A stretch of DNA of 64,000 nucleotides from Halichoerus grypus (GCF_964656455.1 NC_135720.1:99894696-99958695), one strand, 5' to 3'; counted from the stretch's first letter, positions 37,368-49,979 are shown. Made by a program: numbers and translations. The notes: generated by a model from the letters alone, not told the origin.

Positions 37368-40247
37368 AAAAAGAGTTTATTTTTCAGTTTGTTCAGCTTT
37401 TTACTTGCATTAGCACAGACTGACAACTTCTAAGTTCTCTCCATGCTGGACAGGAAACTGAAGATTTGGGTTTGTTTTTATTTTTGTTTGCAGATTCAAA
37501 CATTTTTTAAATTTTTTTATGTATTTTATAGATATTATAGTATGGAATCTATTACAACTAGGGATATGGAAAAATAGGCTCTAAGTCTGCTAAAACTACC
37601 CTTCAAACAAAATCCATCCACTGTCAATTTCATGCATGGGATTATTTCGCTCAGGAGATAGCTACCTCCCAGTCCAATATATAACTCACGTGTGGAACCT
37701 TGTTATTTCTACAATGCCAGGCTGACCTTGCACCTTAAATTTGAATTGGAATCCCATGATTTTCCCAGATAGTTTCTCTAACGGCATGGGCTATGTGAGC
37801 TTTCTTATACGGAAATAAATCACTCCAAGTCCAAATGTTCATACTGAATCTTCCTTGATTGAAACTATAGGCCATTTTTTTTTTCAGTAGGAACCTAAAC
37901 CAAACCACTGAGTTTGTTTTCATTTTTGTTTAGCTTCTTGGCTGTTGTTCTTGTATTTTTGTTTGTTTGTTTGGTTTGGTTTTCGTTTTGATAAACTAAT
38001 TCATTATTTTGTCTTAGGATAACAAAATCTACTTAAAATGAAATTGAAAAGAGAAGGAAAGGAAGGTGTGGAAAAGATATGGGTATCCCTGGCTTCACAG
38101 AGTATTGGCAAACAACAGTGATGGATTTTCACCAGTTTTTCTGAAGCAGTTTCAATTTATGACAACAACAGCTTTCAAGTGTTTTTCTGGGTTTCTATGA
38201 AAGCAGACTGAGGCACAGACAGGCTAACTGAGAAACAGTGGATTTGAGCCTTGTCTGCAATATCAGTTACGTAAAAGCCAGTATCACAGTTATGTTTGCA
38301 AAGCCAAAAAGAACAGCAATCTAAACACTTGCCTTTGCCTTTTCCATTACAGCCAATTCGGTTTCCCAAAGGCTGTAGTGTAATTTTAAATCACTACAGG
38401 GATGCCCTTTGCGAATGAATTTTTAGTTTTAATTCCTACGGTTTCCTTTAAGGACCACACATGAAGTCCTGATGAGTTGTGCTAGACCCTGGGGCCATGG
38501 GCAGCTTCAGGAGTACTTAGACAATAGCACAGGTAACTCAGAGGGAATGAGGGGCAGAGCCACATTATGGGTGCAACCTGTCATGCAGGAGGGAACCAAG
38601 CTTGAATTCAAGGGACATAAGCAAAAGCATTGTCTATTAGGAGTAGACATCACTGGTCTCATTACTTATATGGATGTATCATGTGTGTAATAAAAAAAGA
38701 AAGTTTTCCTCCTAAAGATTAAAACTATTTGTGCACATTAGATGTGTCCTATACGTAATAACCTTGTTCTGAGGGTGGGTTCATTTACTCACTCACCCAT
38801 TCAAGTATTCATTCCTCAAACATTTCTTGAGCAACCACTCTGTACTAAACTCAGTATGAGTTTTTGATGTTATAATACGATAGTCAATTCTTCCAAGAAT
38901 TCACAGATCTATGAGTAGGAGAAAAAATAAGCAAATGCTTTTATTTCATTATGATAAGTGTATTATTTGAGTTACCAAATAATATGCTGATGAGGTGCAA
39001 CCCCCTTCTTTATGGGATTATGTGGGTAATATGGTTTCCAAAAGACCTTATTAGATTTTATTTTAATAGAATCATACTTTGCTACTTCTGTTAGTCTCCA
39101 AATATTCATATGAATTTTCTAATAGAGAAAAACTTTTATCACTAAGGTACTTCTCATTCATACCACATATACCATAATACATCACTTAATATATTTGATT
39201 TGCCAAAAGGTACAAGCCCATGCTCCATATACACCTTTTACTCTCACGCAGTTTCTGCTCTGAATCATCAGATTCTTTTTCTATGAGGATAAACTGAGCT
39301 TTGCAACCAGGAGGGAAACCTGAGGCCAGGCTCAGAGTCACAGACCTGTACCCGTGCAGTCAGCCACACAGGGCCCCCCTCTCAGAAGAGCCCCATTTTT
39401 GCTTTCATGCTCTACCATCTTGTAATTCTTAATACTTTTGGACATGGGGCCTAGCATTTTCATTTTGTACTGAATCCACTTCCCCATCCCCCAAAATTAG
39501 GTAGACAGGCATGCTGAAGACTTCTCTCAGCCCAGAGCTGAGCCTAAGAAGCTGAATCTTCAAGTTCTGTCCTTGGATGCCCTCAGGTTCCTCTAACTCT
39601 TCAGAATCATACAGAAGCCCTCCTGAAGACTGACTGAAGAGTTAAACCTAGTAAAATGCTTCAGAAGATGCAACCTCCCACCCCACCAAAATAAACCTCG
39701 TTTCAAAATACATCTCTACCCAAATATGGTTTCTGAATATGTGTGTGTTTAAATGTTCCAGAAAAAAAATCAGTTTTAGCTTTCATAATGGCTCTGCTCA
39801 GCTCTAAAATGTGTTCATGTGGTTCTTTGTTATCTTTACCAAAAAAAGAAGAAAAAAGAGATTAAAGAGAACATGATGCCCTTCAATGTTCCCAAGATGG
39901 GTTACTACATTGTCTTATAATAATTCTTCATTTTTCATGTTTTTTACATGCCTGTCCAGAAGTAAGCAGAGCAGGTAGTTGATTCAGAATATTTCTGTCC
40001 AAAAGTCCTAGTTAAATTTTGTCTAAATGTTAAGGGTTTTTTTTTTTTTCGCTCTGAAAACATACATGATTCCTTTACTAGAAAGCAATTGACCTAAGTT
40101 AAATGTGTTATTTATAGCTGTTGATTACAAAATCGCATTTTTAGAAAAGTAAAAATTACCTAATGACGTTAAAACTAAAATAAGGCACTTACGTTTGCTG
40201 AAAGCATTTAATTTTTCTTATTATATTCACAAAGCCCTGAAATTATT
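37368..40247. other. Intergenic, about 2.9 kb; weak old-repeat traces
   Basis: No gene is supported. A stretch at about 38790-38960 (ctcacccattcaagtattca, tcttgagcaaccactctgta) looks like a reversed L2 end. 39250-39480 has the wording of an ancient mammalian repeat that I cannot name. The 72-codon frame at 38472 lacks any family resemblance. Confidence 0.4.
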
Positions 40248-40535
40248 TAGATACTGAATTCTTTTTTTTTTTAATTTTATTATGTTATGTTAGTCACCAT
40301 ACAATACATCATTGGTTTTTGATGTGGTGATCCACGATCCATTGTTTTCGTATAACACCCAGTGCTCCATGCAGTATGTGCCCTCCTTAATACCCATCAC
40401 CGGGCTAACTAATCCCCCCCTCCCCCCTCCCCTCTAAAACCCTGTTTGTTTCTCAGAGTCCATAGTCTCTCATGGTTCATCTCTCCCTCCAATTTCCCCC
40501 CCATTTTTCCCTTCCTTCTCCTAATGTCCTCCATG

Positions 40536-43500
40536 CTATTCCTTATTTCCACAAAGAAGTGAGACCATATGATAATTGACTTTCTCTGCTTGACTTATTT
40601 CACTTAGCATAATCTCCTCCAGTCCCACCCATGTTGATGTAAAAGTTGGGTATTCATCCTTTCTGATGGCTGAGTAATATTCCATTGAATATATGGACCA
40701 CATCTTCTTTATCCATTCATCTGTTGAAGGGCATCTCAGCTCTTTCCACAGTTTGGCTATTGCAAACATTGCTGCTATGAACATTGGGGTGCATATGGCC
40801 CTTCTTTTCACTACATCTGTGTCTTTGGGGTAAATACCCAGGAGTGCAATTGCTGGGTCATAGGGTAGCTCTATTTTTAAATTTTTGAGGAACCTCCACA
40901 CTGTTTTCCAAAGTGGCTGTACCAACTTGCATTCCCACCAACAGTGTAAGAGGGCTCCCTTTTCTCCACAACCTCTCCAACATTTGTTGTTTCTTTCCTT
41001 GTCCATTTTGGCCATTCTAACTGGTGTAAGGTGGTATCTCAATGTGGTTTTGATTTGGATTTCCCTGATGGCTAATGATGATGAACATTTTTTCATGTGT
41101 CTGTTAGCCATTTGTATGTCTTCAGAGAAGTGTCTTTTCATATCTTCTGCCCATTTTTTGACTTGATTATTTGTTTTTTAGGTGTTGAGTTTGAGAAGTT
41201 CTTTATAGATCTTGGATACCAGCCCTTTATCTGTAGTGTCATTTGCAAATATCTTCTCCCATTCTGTGGGTTGCCTCTTTGTTTTGTTGACTGTTTCGTT
41301 GCTGTGCAGAAGTTTTTATCTTGATGAAGTCCCAAAAGTTCATTTTTGCTTTTGTTTCACTAGCTTTTGGAGATGTATCTTGAAAGAAATTGCTGTGGCC
41401 GATGTCAAAGAGGTTACTGCCTATGTTCTCCTCTAGGATTTGGATGGATTCTTGTCTCACATTGAGGTCTTTCATCCACTTTGAGTTTATCTTTGTGAAT
41501 GGTGTCAGAGAATGGTCGAGTTTCATTCTTCTGCATGTGGTTGTCTAATTTTCCCAGCACCATTTATTGAAGAGACTGTCTTTTTTCCATTGCATGTTTT
41601 TTCCTGCTTTGTCAAAGATTATTTGACCACAGAGTTGAGGGTCCATATCTTGGTTCTCTATTCTGTTCCATTGGTCTATACGTCTGTTTTTGTGCCAGTA
41701 CCATGCTGTCTTGGTGATCACTGCTTTGTAATATAGCTTGAAATCAGGCAACGTGATGCCCCCAGCTTTGTTTTTCTTTTTCAACATTTCCTTGGCGATT
41801 CGGGGTCTTTTCTGATTCCATACAAATTTTAGGATTGTTTGTTCCAGCACTTTGAAAAATGTCATTGGAATTTTGATCGGGATGGCATTGAAGGTATAGA
41901 TTGCTCTGGGTAGCATAGACATTTTAACAATGTTTATTCCTCCGATCCATGAGCATGGAATATTTTTCCATCTTTTTGTGTCTTCTTCAATTTCTTTCAT
42001 GAGTGTTCTGTAGTTCCTAGAGTATAGATCCTTTACCTCTTCGGTTAGGTTTATTCCAAGGTATCTTATGGTTTTGGGTGCTATTGTAAATGGAATCATT
42101 TCTCTAATTTCTCTTTCTACAGTTGCGTTGTTAGTGTATAAGAAAGCAACTGATTTCTGTGCATTGATTTTGTATCCTGCCACATTACTGAAATGCTGTA
42201 TGAGTTCTAGTAATTTGGGGGTGGAGTCTTTTGGGTTTTCCACATAAAGTATCATGTCATCTGCAAAAAGAGAGAGTTTGACTTCTTCTTTGCCAATTTG
42301 AATACCTTTTATTTCTTTTTGTTGTCTGATTGCTGTTGCTAGGACTTCTAGTACTATGTTGAACAATAGTGGCGAGAGTGGGCATCCTTGACGTGTTCCT
42401 GATCTTAAGGGAAAGGCTCTCAGCTTTTCCCCATTGAGGATGATATTTGCTGTGGGTTTTTCATAGATGGATTTTATGAACTTGAGGAATGTTCCCTCTA
42501 TCCCTATACTCTGAAGAGTTTTAATCAGGAAAGGATGTTGTATTTTGTTGAATGCTTTTTCTGCATCAATCGAGAGGACCCTATGGTTCTTCTCTCTCCT
42601 CTTATTAATGTGTTCTATCACATTGATTGATTTGCGAATGTTGAACCCCCCTTGCATCCCGGGGATAAATCCCACTTGGTCGTGGTGGATGATCCTTTTA
42701 ATGTATTGTTGGATCCTATTAGCTAGGATTTTGTTGAGGATTTTGGAATCCATATTCATCAGGGATATTGGTCTGAAATTCTCCTTTTTGATGGGGTCTT
42801 TGCCTGGTTTGGGGATTAAGGTAATGCTGGCCTCATAGAATGAGTTTGGAAGTTTTCCTTCTGTTTCTATTTTTGGAAACAGCTTCAGTAGAATAGGTAC
42901 TCTTTCTTCTTTGAATGTTTGGTAGAATTCCCCAGGGAATCCATCAGGCCCTGGACTCTTGTTTTTTGGGAGGTTTTTGATCACTGCCTCAATCTCGTTA
43001 CTGGTTATTGGCCTACTCAGGTTGTCAGTTTCTTCCTGTTTCAGTCTTGGCAGCTTATAGGTTTCCAGGAAGGCCTCCATTTCATCCAGATTGCTCAGTT
43101 TCTTGGAATATAGTTGTTGATAATAATTTCTAATAATTGTTTCTATTTCCTTGGTGTTAGTCATGATCTCTCCCCTTTCATTCATAATTTTATTAATTTG
43201 GGTCCTTTCTCTTTCCTTTTGGATAAATCTGGCCAGTGGTTTATCGATCTTATTAATTCTTTCAAAGAACCAACTTCTAGTTTCATTGATCTGATCTATT
43301 GTGTTTCTGGTTTCTAATTCATTGATTTCTGCTCTAATTTTAATTATTTCTCTTCTAATGCGTGGCTTAGGCATCATTTGTTGCTTTTTCTCTAGTTCTT
43401 TGAGGTGTAGAGTTAGTTGGCGAATTCGGGATTTTTCTGTTTTTTTGAGTGGGGCTTGGATGGCTATGTATTTCCCCCTTAGGACCGCCTTTGCAGTATC

Positions 43501-44364
43501 CCATAGGTTTTGGACTGATGTGTTTTTGTTCTCATTGATTTCCATGAATTGTTTAAGTTCTTCTTTGATTTCCTGGTTGACCCAAACATTCTTGAGCAGA
43601 GTGGTCTTTAGCTTCCAAGTGTTTGAACTTCTGCCAAATTTTTTCTTGTGATTGAGTTCCAGTTTTAGAGCATTGTGGTCTGAGAATATGCAGGGAATAA
43701 TCTCAATCTTTTGGTATCGGTTGAGACCTGATTTGTGACCCAGTATGTGGTCTATTCTGGAGCAAGTTCCATGTGCGCTCGAGAAGAATGAGTATTCTGT
43801 TGTTTTAGGGTGGAATGTTCTGTAAATATCTATGAGGTCCATCTGGTCCAATGTATCATTCAAAGCTCTTGTTTCCTTGTGGATTTTCGGCTTAGATGAT
43901 CTGTCCATTGCTGAGAGTGGAGTATTGAGGTCTCCTATAACTAATGTATTGTTATCAATATGACTCTTTATTTTGGTTAACAGTTGGCTTATGTAGATGG
44001 CTGCTCCCATGTTGGGGGCATAGATATTTACAATTGTTAGATCTTCTTGTTGGATAGACCCTTTAAGAATGAAATAGTGTCCTTCTGTGTCTCTAATTAC
44101 AGACTTTAGTTTAAAATCTAATTTGTCTGATATAACAATTGCTACCCCAGCTTTCTTTTGAGGTCTGTTGGCATGGAAGATGGATCTCCATCCCTTCACT
44201 TTCAGTCTGGATGTCTCTTTAGGTTCAAAATGAGTCTCTTGTAGACAGCATATGGATGGGTCCTGTCATTTTATCCAATCTGCAACCCTGTGCCGTTTTA
44301 TGGGAGCATTTAGGCCATTCACGTTGAGAGTGATTATTGAAAGATATGAATTAATTGTCATCAT
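40536..44364 (-). pseudogene. L1-B ORF2, 1,276-codon span with few lesions
   Basis: The start is MMTINSYLSI at 44364/44361. The endonuclease keeps TLNVNGL, CCLQETH, GDLNTPL and SRIDHILGH. The reverse transcriptase keeps [22 protein letters not shown] [27 protein letters not shown], and FADDMILY at the catalytic core. One open stretch of 884 codons covers 44199-41545. Lesions seen: a TGA at 44266-44268 (after DWIK), a TAG just after CWEN near 41545 where L1-A reads Trp, and frame shifts near 41300 and 41140. The C-terminus with its cysteine-containing part is at 41141-40536. It cannot make full-length ORF2p. The frame lengths and order are those of an L1 that was recently active. Confidence 0.92.
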
Positions 44365-44439
44365 GTTGCCTGTGAAGACGTTGTTTTTATAGATTGTCCC
44401 TGTAAATTTCTGTTGTATATCATTCTTGGGGTCTTTCTC

Positions 44440-45334
44440 CTTTTATAGAACCCCCCCCTTAATATTTCTTGCAGGGCTGGCTTGGTGGTCACATATTCTT
44501 TCAGTTTCTGCTGGTCGTGGAAGGTCTGCATCTCTCCATCCATTCTAAATGAGAGACTTGCCAGATAAAGTATTCTTGGCTGCGTGTTCTTCTCATTTTG
44601 TACCCTGAATATGTCTTGCCAGGCCTTTCTGGCTTGCCAGATCTCTGTGGATAGGTCTGACGTTATTCTGATGTTCCTCCCTCTGTACGTAAGGAATCTC
44701 TTCCCCCTTACTGCCCTTAAGATGGTTTCCTTGGTTCTAAGATTTGCAAGTTTTACTATTACATGCCAGGGTGTTGGCCTGTTTTCCTTGATCTTGGAAA
44801 GGGTCCTCTCTGCCTCTAGGATGCAATGTTTGTTTCATTCCCCAGATTAGGGAAGTTCTCAGCTACGATTTGCTCAAATATATCTTCTAGTCCTCTCTCT
44901 TTCTCCACTCCATCCGGGATTCCAATTATTCTGACATTGGAACGCTTCATGGTGTCACTTATTTCTCTGCTTCTATTTTCATGGATTCTAAGTTGTTTTT
45001 CCCTGGCCTCCTCTTTTCCCTTTTTATCTATTATATTGTCCTCCAGGTCGCTTATTCGCTCTTCTACCTCAGTTACCCTAGCTGTTAGATTATCTAGATT
45101 GGATTGGATCTCATTGATAGCATTTTTAAGTTCTGCCAATTCAGCTTTCATTTCTGCCCTTAGAGACTCTATGTTGCCATTAATTGATTTCTCCATTCTA
45201 GCCATTGTCTTCACAATTGCTGGCCTGAATTCCATCTCCGACATCTTGGTTATATCTGCATCCATTTGTAAATCTGCAGCATAAGTCATAATCTCTGAGT
45301 CTTTTCTATTTTGGGGGCTCCTCCTCCTAGTCAT
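44440..45334 (-). pseudogene. L1-B ORF1, one clear frameshift
   Basis: The frame opens MTRRRSPQNRKD at 45334. It has a long coiled coil (residues about 35-115, e.g. NLTARVTEVEERISDLED) and then the RRM start SNVRIIGIPDGVE. It is open to 44816, where the frame is lost just after NFPNLGNE. The downstream RNA-binding part (ARKAWQDIFRV, KPALQEILRG) continues in another frame to about 44440. The expected length near 298 codons fits ORF1p. The exact stop is uncertain because a C-run near 44450 alters the end. Confidence 0.82.
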
Positions 45335-46211
45335 TCTGTTGATGGGTGTCTGAGGGAATGTATAGAGTCCAAATTATTGACCAGAACCCAAGGAAGATGC
45401 ACCTGTTTTCTTGGGACCTTAGGGTTGCTGGCCTCTTGTTTTCCCAGCCTGTCTTCTGCGGGAGGGGCCTGCCGCGCTGTTACTCAGTGAACCCTGTTTG
45501 GGCGGAGTTGCCCTGCCCCCCTGTGGCGGGGGATGGGCTCAGTGGGAATCAGTCTTTGGGGCTTTTGTTCCTTGGCGGCTTTCCCTGGCGGCTTTCCACG
45601 TCTCTTCCTCAAGTCAGAGCAGAAGAGACCGTTTCCAACCCTCTGCTTCAGAGCAGAGAGACCTCAGTCTGTTCTCCAGTGAGCTCTCCAGGCCACACTG
45701 TCTCCGTTTCTGTCCGTGCTGCTATAAACTGCAGCGGCCTGGGTTGTGCACCCCTCCGCAGTGCCCCCAGTCCTGCCTCCAGGTCAGGGCACGTCTCTGC
45801 CCTTTCTGCTTCTAAAACCGCCAGCCGCTCCCATTTCACGCACAGACGACCCCGCCGCTCTGGGTTTCCACCCCGGGGGCTGCCCTAAAGTCCTTTCCCC
45901 GCCCCTACCAGTCTGCGAGTCTGTGCCTGTCCCCAGTGCACGAGGCTGTCACTCACTGGCGGTGTAGGATCCCCATGGCCAGGCTCCCTCCCGCTGCTGT
46001 TTATCCTCTGATATCTGCCCACGGAATCAGGGCTCTTCGCTTCGTACCTCGAAACCAACCGCCTGCGATATTCTGCTTGTAGAGATCCAGATCTTCTTAC
46101 ATCTCAGGCTGATTTTGTGGGTGCTCAGAGTGGTCTGGTAGATATCCAGCTCAATTCTGGGGACCAGTTGAAATAGGGTCCCCTACTCCTCCGCCATCTT
46201 TCCCCCCAGTC
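45335..46211 (-). promoter_or_regulatory. L1-B 5' UTR / internal promoter
   Basis: An 877-base GC-rich leader. Its very 5' end, read on the minus strand, contains AAGATGGCGG within about 20 bases of the first nucleotide, a textbook YY1 core that in human L1 sets the start of transcription. The apparent long frames (180 and 105 codons) on the opposite strand arise from GC richness. Confidence 0.75.
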
Positions 46212-46227
46212 TAGATACTGAATTCTT

Positions 46228-46737
46228 TAGAAGGATGACTTTTGTCAGTTTGTATCTGAAGCAAGAGAAAAGAAAAAGTATAATCCTTGCAGGTTAATGG
46301 AATACTTTTGGTAGGGCAAACTGAATTCGGGTAGTAAAAGAGGGTAGGAAAGGAAGCGGGAGATAGTAGGACTGATCAGGAGTGTAGAAATTGTGACAGA
46401 ATAATCTGTAGACCCCACTGACCAGTTAGATAGTTATGGGGAAGTAAGCATGAATGGTGATGGAGAATCATTTTGATCAATAAAGAAAATGAGAGTGGTG
46501 TGATAAAAAAAAATCATTCTATATTTTAAGAAGCATGCATACATTAATTAGTCTATAATTAGATAAACAACTAATTGCTCAGAAAATCTTCAGTTCTTAG
46601 ACCAAGCCATCAGCAAATAAAGCCTTTAGGTACGCTACAGAAAAGTATGTCCCATCAGGAGGAAAAAGGCAATATAGATTTTGTAGTGAGAAATGCCCAG
46701 TAGTAAGTTCTCCGAAGCTTGGGATTAAAAATACATA
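46228..46737. other. Intergenic, nothing recognised
   Basis: AT-rich and without supported features up to the minisatellite. Confidence 0.45.
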
Positions 46738-47061
46738 CATCAAGTAGACTAGAGGCCCCAGATGCATCAAGTAGACTAGAGGCCCCAGATGCATCAAGTA
46801 GACTAGAGGCCCCAGATGTATCAAGTAGACTAGAGGCCCCAGATGCATCAAGTAGACTAGAAGCCTCAGATGCATCAAGTAGACTAGAAGCCTCAGATGC
46901 ATCAAGTAGACTAGAAGCCTCAGATGCATCAAGTAGACTAGAAGCCTCAGATGCATCAAGTAGACTAGAAGCCTCAGATGCATCAAGTAGACTAGAGGCC
47001 CCAGATGCATCAAGTAGACTAGAGGCCCCAGATGCATCAAGTAGACTAGAGGCCCCAGATG
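46738..47061. repeat. 27-bp minisatellite, 12 units
   Basis: The unit is catcaagtagactagaggc followed by cccagatg. Units 1-4 and 10-12 carry ggcccc (type A) and units 5-9 carry agcctc (type B), giving AAAABBBBBAAA. Unit 4 also has one C-to-T change at its start. Since 27 is a multiple of three, the array is open on both strands (117 codons plus, 155 codons minus), but this follows from the unit length and is not evidence of coding. Units are contiguous, so it is not a CRISPR array. Confidence 0.97.
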
Positions 47062-47070
47062 CATGCTGTT

Positions 47071-47260
47071 AGAGCAAGGTTCTCAGTGTGTGCTTCCCAG
47101 CCAGCAGCAGCAACACCCAGAAACTTGTTAGAAACTTGTTAGAAATGCATATTGCGGGGACATCCACAAGACCTACTGAATCACCACCTCTGGGGGTTGT
47201 TGTCTGCTTTAAAAAGTTCTTCAATGTTTTTCTTTCAGTTAAAATTAGAGAACCACTGGT
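47071..47260 (-). mobile_element. MER5A-type DNA transposon relic
   Basis: On the given strand it reads aaggttctcagtgtgtgct, agcagcagcaacaccc, aacttgttagaaatgcata, gacctactgaatcaccac and a terminal agagaaccactgg. This is reversed MER5A with its two imperfect inverted ends. A small internal duplication (aaacttgttag twice) is present. It adjoins the minisatellite directly. Confidence 0.85.
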
Positions 47261-49379
47261 ATAGAACAAAGATCACCTTAAAAAGAAATAGAAAAATGGG
47301 CAAAAGATGTGGACATTTTACTGTAAAGGGAAAAAGAAATGGCCAATAAACATGTGAAGACATTATAAAAAAAAATGAGGAAACGTTAATATCTAGCTTT
47401 AACTATGGCAAAACATTTCACTTCTCTGGGCTTTTTTATTTGAAAAATGATATCTATAAATATTCTGAGATTATTTCTAGCTCCCAAATTATGTCTCTGA
47501 AACCCTGATTGGCATACTTGAGACTATTGGCTACAATTTTTATCTATGGCTCTTGCCACATAGGGAAAACTGGCTCAGAAGCTAATAGACAAATGACAGA
47601 GGTCTAAATTGAAAGAAAGAAAAAAAAAAAAACCCAAGAACACCAGAACTTTAGCTCTCTGGCTATACATTCCTTTTGCAATTTGACTCTTACTTCCTAT
47701 ATATGAAAGCAGATTTCCCCAAAACTACAGTGTCTTAGAACTTAAAGAAATATAAATAGAATAAAATAGAATGAAATAAATTCAATTACTTGTTGCCTTA
47801 TTAGAGTCATTTAGATAAAAAAGAAGGTAAATCCAAAGTTTGTGTCTATAGGAGAAAATTGATAGTTCAGAAAAGAGCTGAACATTTAAGGATTTGGTTT
47901 GTTTTTGTTTGTTTGTTTAAAGCTATGATTTGGTTGCTAGTGCAGATAGCAAAAAAAAAAAAAATAGAGTGAGGTAGAGGCTTACTTTTCATTGTATACT
48001 CTTGTACAGTTTAAATTGCGCATTGAACATTTTTTCAATCAAGAAAATTTATCTACACTTGAGAAGAAAGTGGATTTAATCAGATAGGCCCAGATATTAC
48101 CCCTGCGAGAAGCTCTACTTCAACATCTGCCAATCCACACAATCAGACAAATGAATCACACCTTTAGGGTGTTTTCTTCTTCATGCAAACCTCTTGTTTT
48201 ACTCTTTTACATTATTGGAATTCTTTGCTTACACATCCATCTCCTCCAGATCTCGAAGGTCAGAGATTACATTTTACTCAAGGCTCTATTCCAGGGCCTC
48301 GCTCAGTATTTAGCACATAGCACATAGGAGGATTTGTTGGTGATCCTGTGCTTTGTAAATTGAAAGTGTAACATGATATTCAAAGACAAACTGTAAAATA
48401 CAAGCTATAAAATGAGAGCAGAAATGTACCGATGTCCATACTGCTACAAAGCAGGAACTTCATTCTCAAAACCATCAAGTTTCTTTTCCTGTCAAAATAA
48501 ACTCAATATTCCGTTTAACATAACATGTTACAGAAAAGAAAGCAAGCTAGTCAGGATACAGGGTAATCAATTATTAGAGAAATTACAGAAAGTTGAATTT
48601 CTATAGAACCAGTGAGAAGTCTCTATGGACAGTCAGAGGAAGTTGATAATATTCTGCAAGCTTTACCAGGGGGAAGACATAGACATCCTTAACTCCTTGT
48701 CTACAAAATGGAAAAGGTATTAGGATATATCAGGGGTGTGTGTGTGTGTGTGTGTGTGTGTTTGTGAAGACTACAGGAGATAGTCTTTCTAAAGTGCTCG
48801 CCAGTGTTTGAGAAAAGTTCTAAACACTTATATCATTAAGAGTATGAGGGTGATTTATCTATACTACCACTTTTAGGATTAAGAACATTTTCACGAGATC
48901 AGAGTTCCATTGGAAAGAAGAAGTATTTCAAGTATATATTAAATAAATTCAGTCTGATGCCATAAAACATGTCAAACCCTTTGTTTACCTGTAGCCTTGC
49001 AATATCCTTGGCCATGTTTGGACTGGATATGTTCTGAAATACACTGAAGTATACTCTCTCAAGCTCCAGTCATCTGCTCAGACTTAACACCTGCTCTGTT
49101 TAACAGCTGCTTGGACTGTAAAGGTTCTAACACATCCTGTTCCGTAGGGATGAAAAGGGCCACTATATCACTACTGAAGTTTTGACATACACAGTCTTTT
49201 TTTTTTTTTTTTTGGTTTTATTTTTGTCTTTTACATGATACCTTGAAGGTATAGTACAACTTTCATTAATTTGTAGCCAACAGAAGAGCAAGGACTACTA
49301 TAGTTTAGTAGAGAGCTGCTTACGTGATATCTTGCTGTACATTACTCTCTTTTTACCAGGTTTTGCATGTATTCCAAAT
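47261..49379. other. Intergenic with L2 and MIR traces and a (TG)n run
   Basis: 47395-47475 resembles a MIR core ('cacttctctgggctttttta'). About 48200-48345 reads like an L2 3' end on the plus strand ('aaggtcagagattacatttt', 'tatttagcacatagcacata'). A (TG)n microsatellite lies at 48735-48762. No coding region is supported: the 64-codon frame at 48412 has cysteines but no defensin spacing. Confidence 0.45.
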
Positions 49380-49500
49380 AACTTTTTGAAGAGGAGTCTA
49401 TGTCTTATTCATCTGGACATCTGCAACACATAAAACCTTCTCTGACACACTGTAGGAGCTCAACAAGTTCTTATTAAGTGACTCAACTAATTAAATGACA
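49380..49500 (+). repeat. L2 LINE 3' end relic
   Basis: It reads agtctatgtcttattcatct, then gacacactgtaggagctcaa and caagttcttattaagtgact, the usual L2 3' terminal order (tgtcttattcatct ... gtaggcgctcaataaat). Confidence 0.65.
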
Positions 49501-49544
49501 AATTATAACTGCCCTTCCTTTTCATATGGGTTAGTAATAAATTC

Positions 49545-49735
49545 AATTTATTGAGAACTTACTTTAACCCCTAGACTAAGCACTTTGTCAGGGGTAAGTC
49601 ATTTAATCCTTAGAACTATACTGCAAGGTAAAGTTATCCCATTTACAAATAAAAAATGTTAAACAGAGAGAGAATGAGCATCTTGTCTAGGGTTGAGTAC
49701 TGGAGACTATAATCTGTGCTCCAACCATTATGGAG
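49545..49735 (-). repeat. MIR SINE relic
   Basis: The reversed MIR order is clear: ttattgagaacttactttaa, gtcatttaatccttagaac, cccatttacaaataaa and a terminal tctgtgctccaaccatta. Confidence 0.78.
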
Positions 49736-49757
49736 CACCATCCCATAGGATCTTTAT

Positions 49758-49979
49758 TTAAAAAAAAAAAAAACATTTATTTATTTAGTTAGTTTAAAAA
49801 AAAAAAGATTTATTTATTTATTTGAGAGGGGTGGGAAGGAGCAGAGGGAGAGAGAGAATCCTGAAGTGGACTCCCCACTGAGCATGGAGCCTGACCTGGG
49901 GTTCTGTCCCAGAACCCTGAGGTCATGACCTAAACTGAAATCAAGAGACACTCAACTGACTGAGCCACCCAGGCGCCCC
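49758..49979 (-). mobile_element. CanSINE, older subtype, reverse
   Basis: An A-rich and (TTTA)n part comes first, then gagaggggtgggaaggagca. It ends ctgagccacccaggcgcccc. The body phrase cctgacctggggttctgtcc differs from the young copies. The imperfect duplication ccataggatcttta / ctcctaggatcttttt flanks it. Its poly(A) end contains A-runs on this strand, a rearranged tail. Confidence 0.82.

Larger units (their letters stand above)
40264..46211 (-). mobile_element. Full-length L1 (L1-B), nearly intact
   Basis: An element of about 5.95 kb with 5' UTR, ORF1, ORF2 and 3' UTR in order on the minus strand. A perfect 16-bp target duplication, tagatactgaattctt, lies at 40248-40263 and 46212-46227, and a T-run (the poly(A) tail) sits at the left edge. 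The perfect duplication and few breaks make it the youngest LINE in the window. It has no nested insertion. Confidence 0.96.

Noticed and set aside
45346..45888. 180-codon plus-strand frame
   Set aside because: It lies in the L1-B 5' UTR on the strand opposite to the element and is a composition artefact.
46738..47061. CRISPR-like array
   Set aside because: Units are contiguous with no spacers, and the host is a mammal.
46597..47072. Repetitive proteins of 155 codons (minus) and 117 codons (plus)
   Set aside because: Both are produced by a 27-bp minisatellite whose period is a multiple of three. No start context, signal or conserved domain supports coding.
48412..48606. Cysteine-containing frame considered as a beta-defensin exon
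   Set aside because: Cysteine spacing does not fit the six-cysteine defensin pattern and there is no signal-peptide exon nearby. Defensins were considered only because they lie near PGK2 in human.
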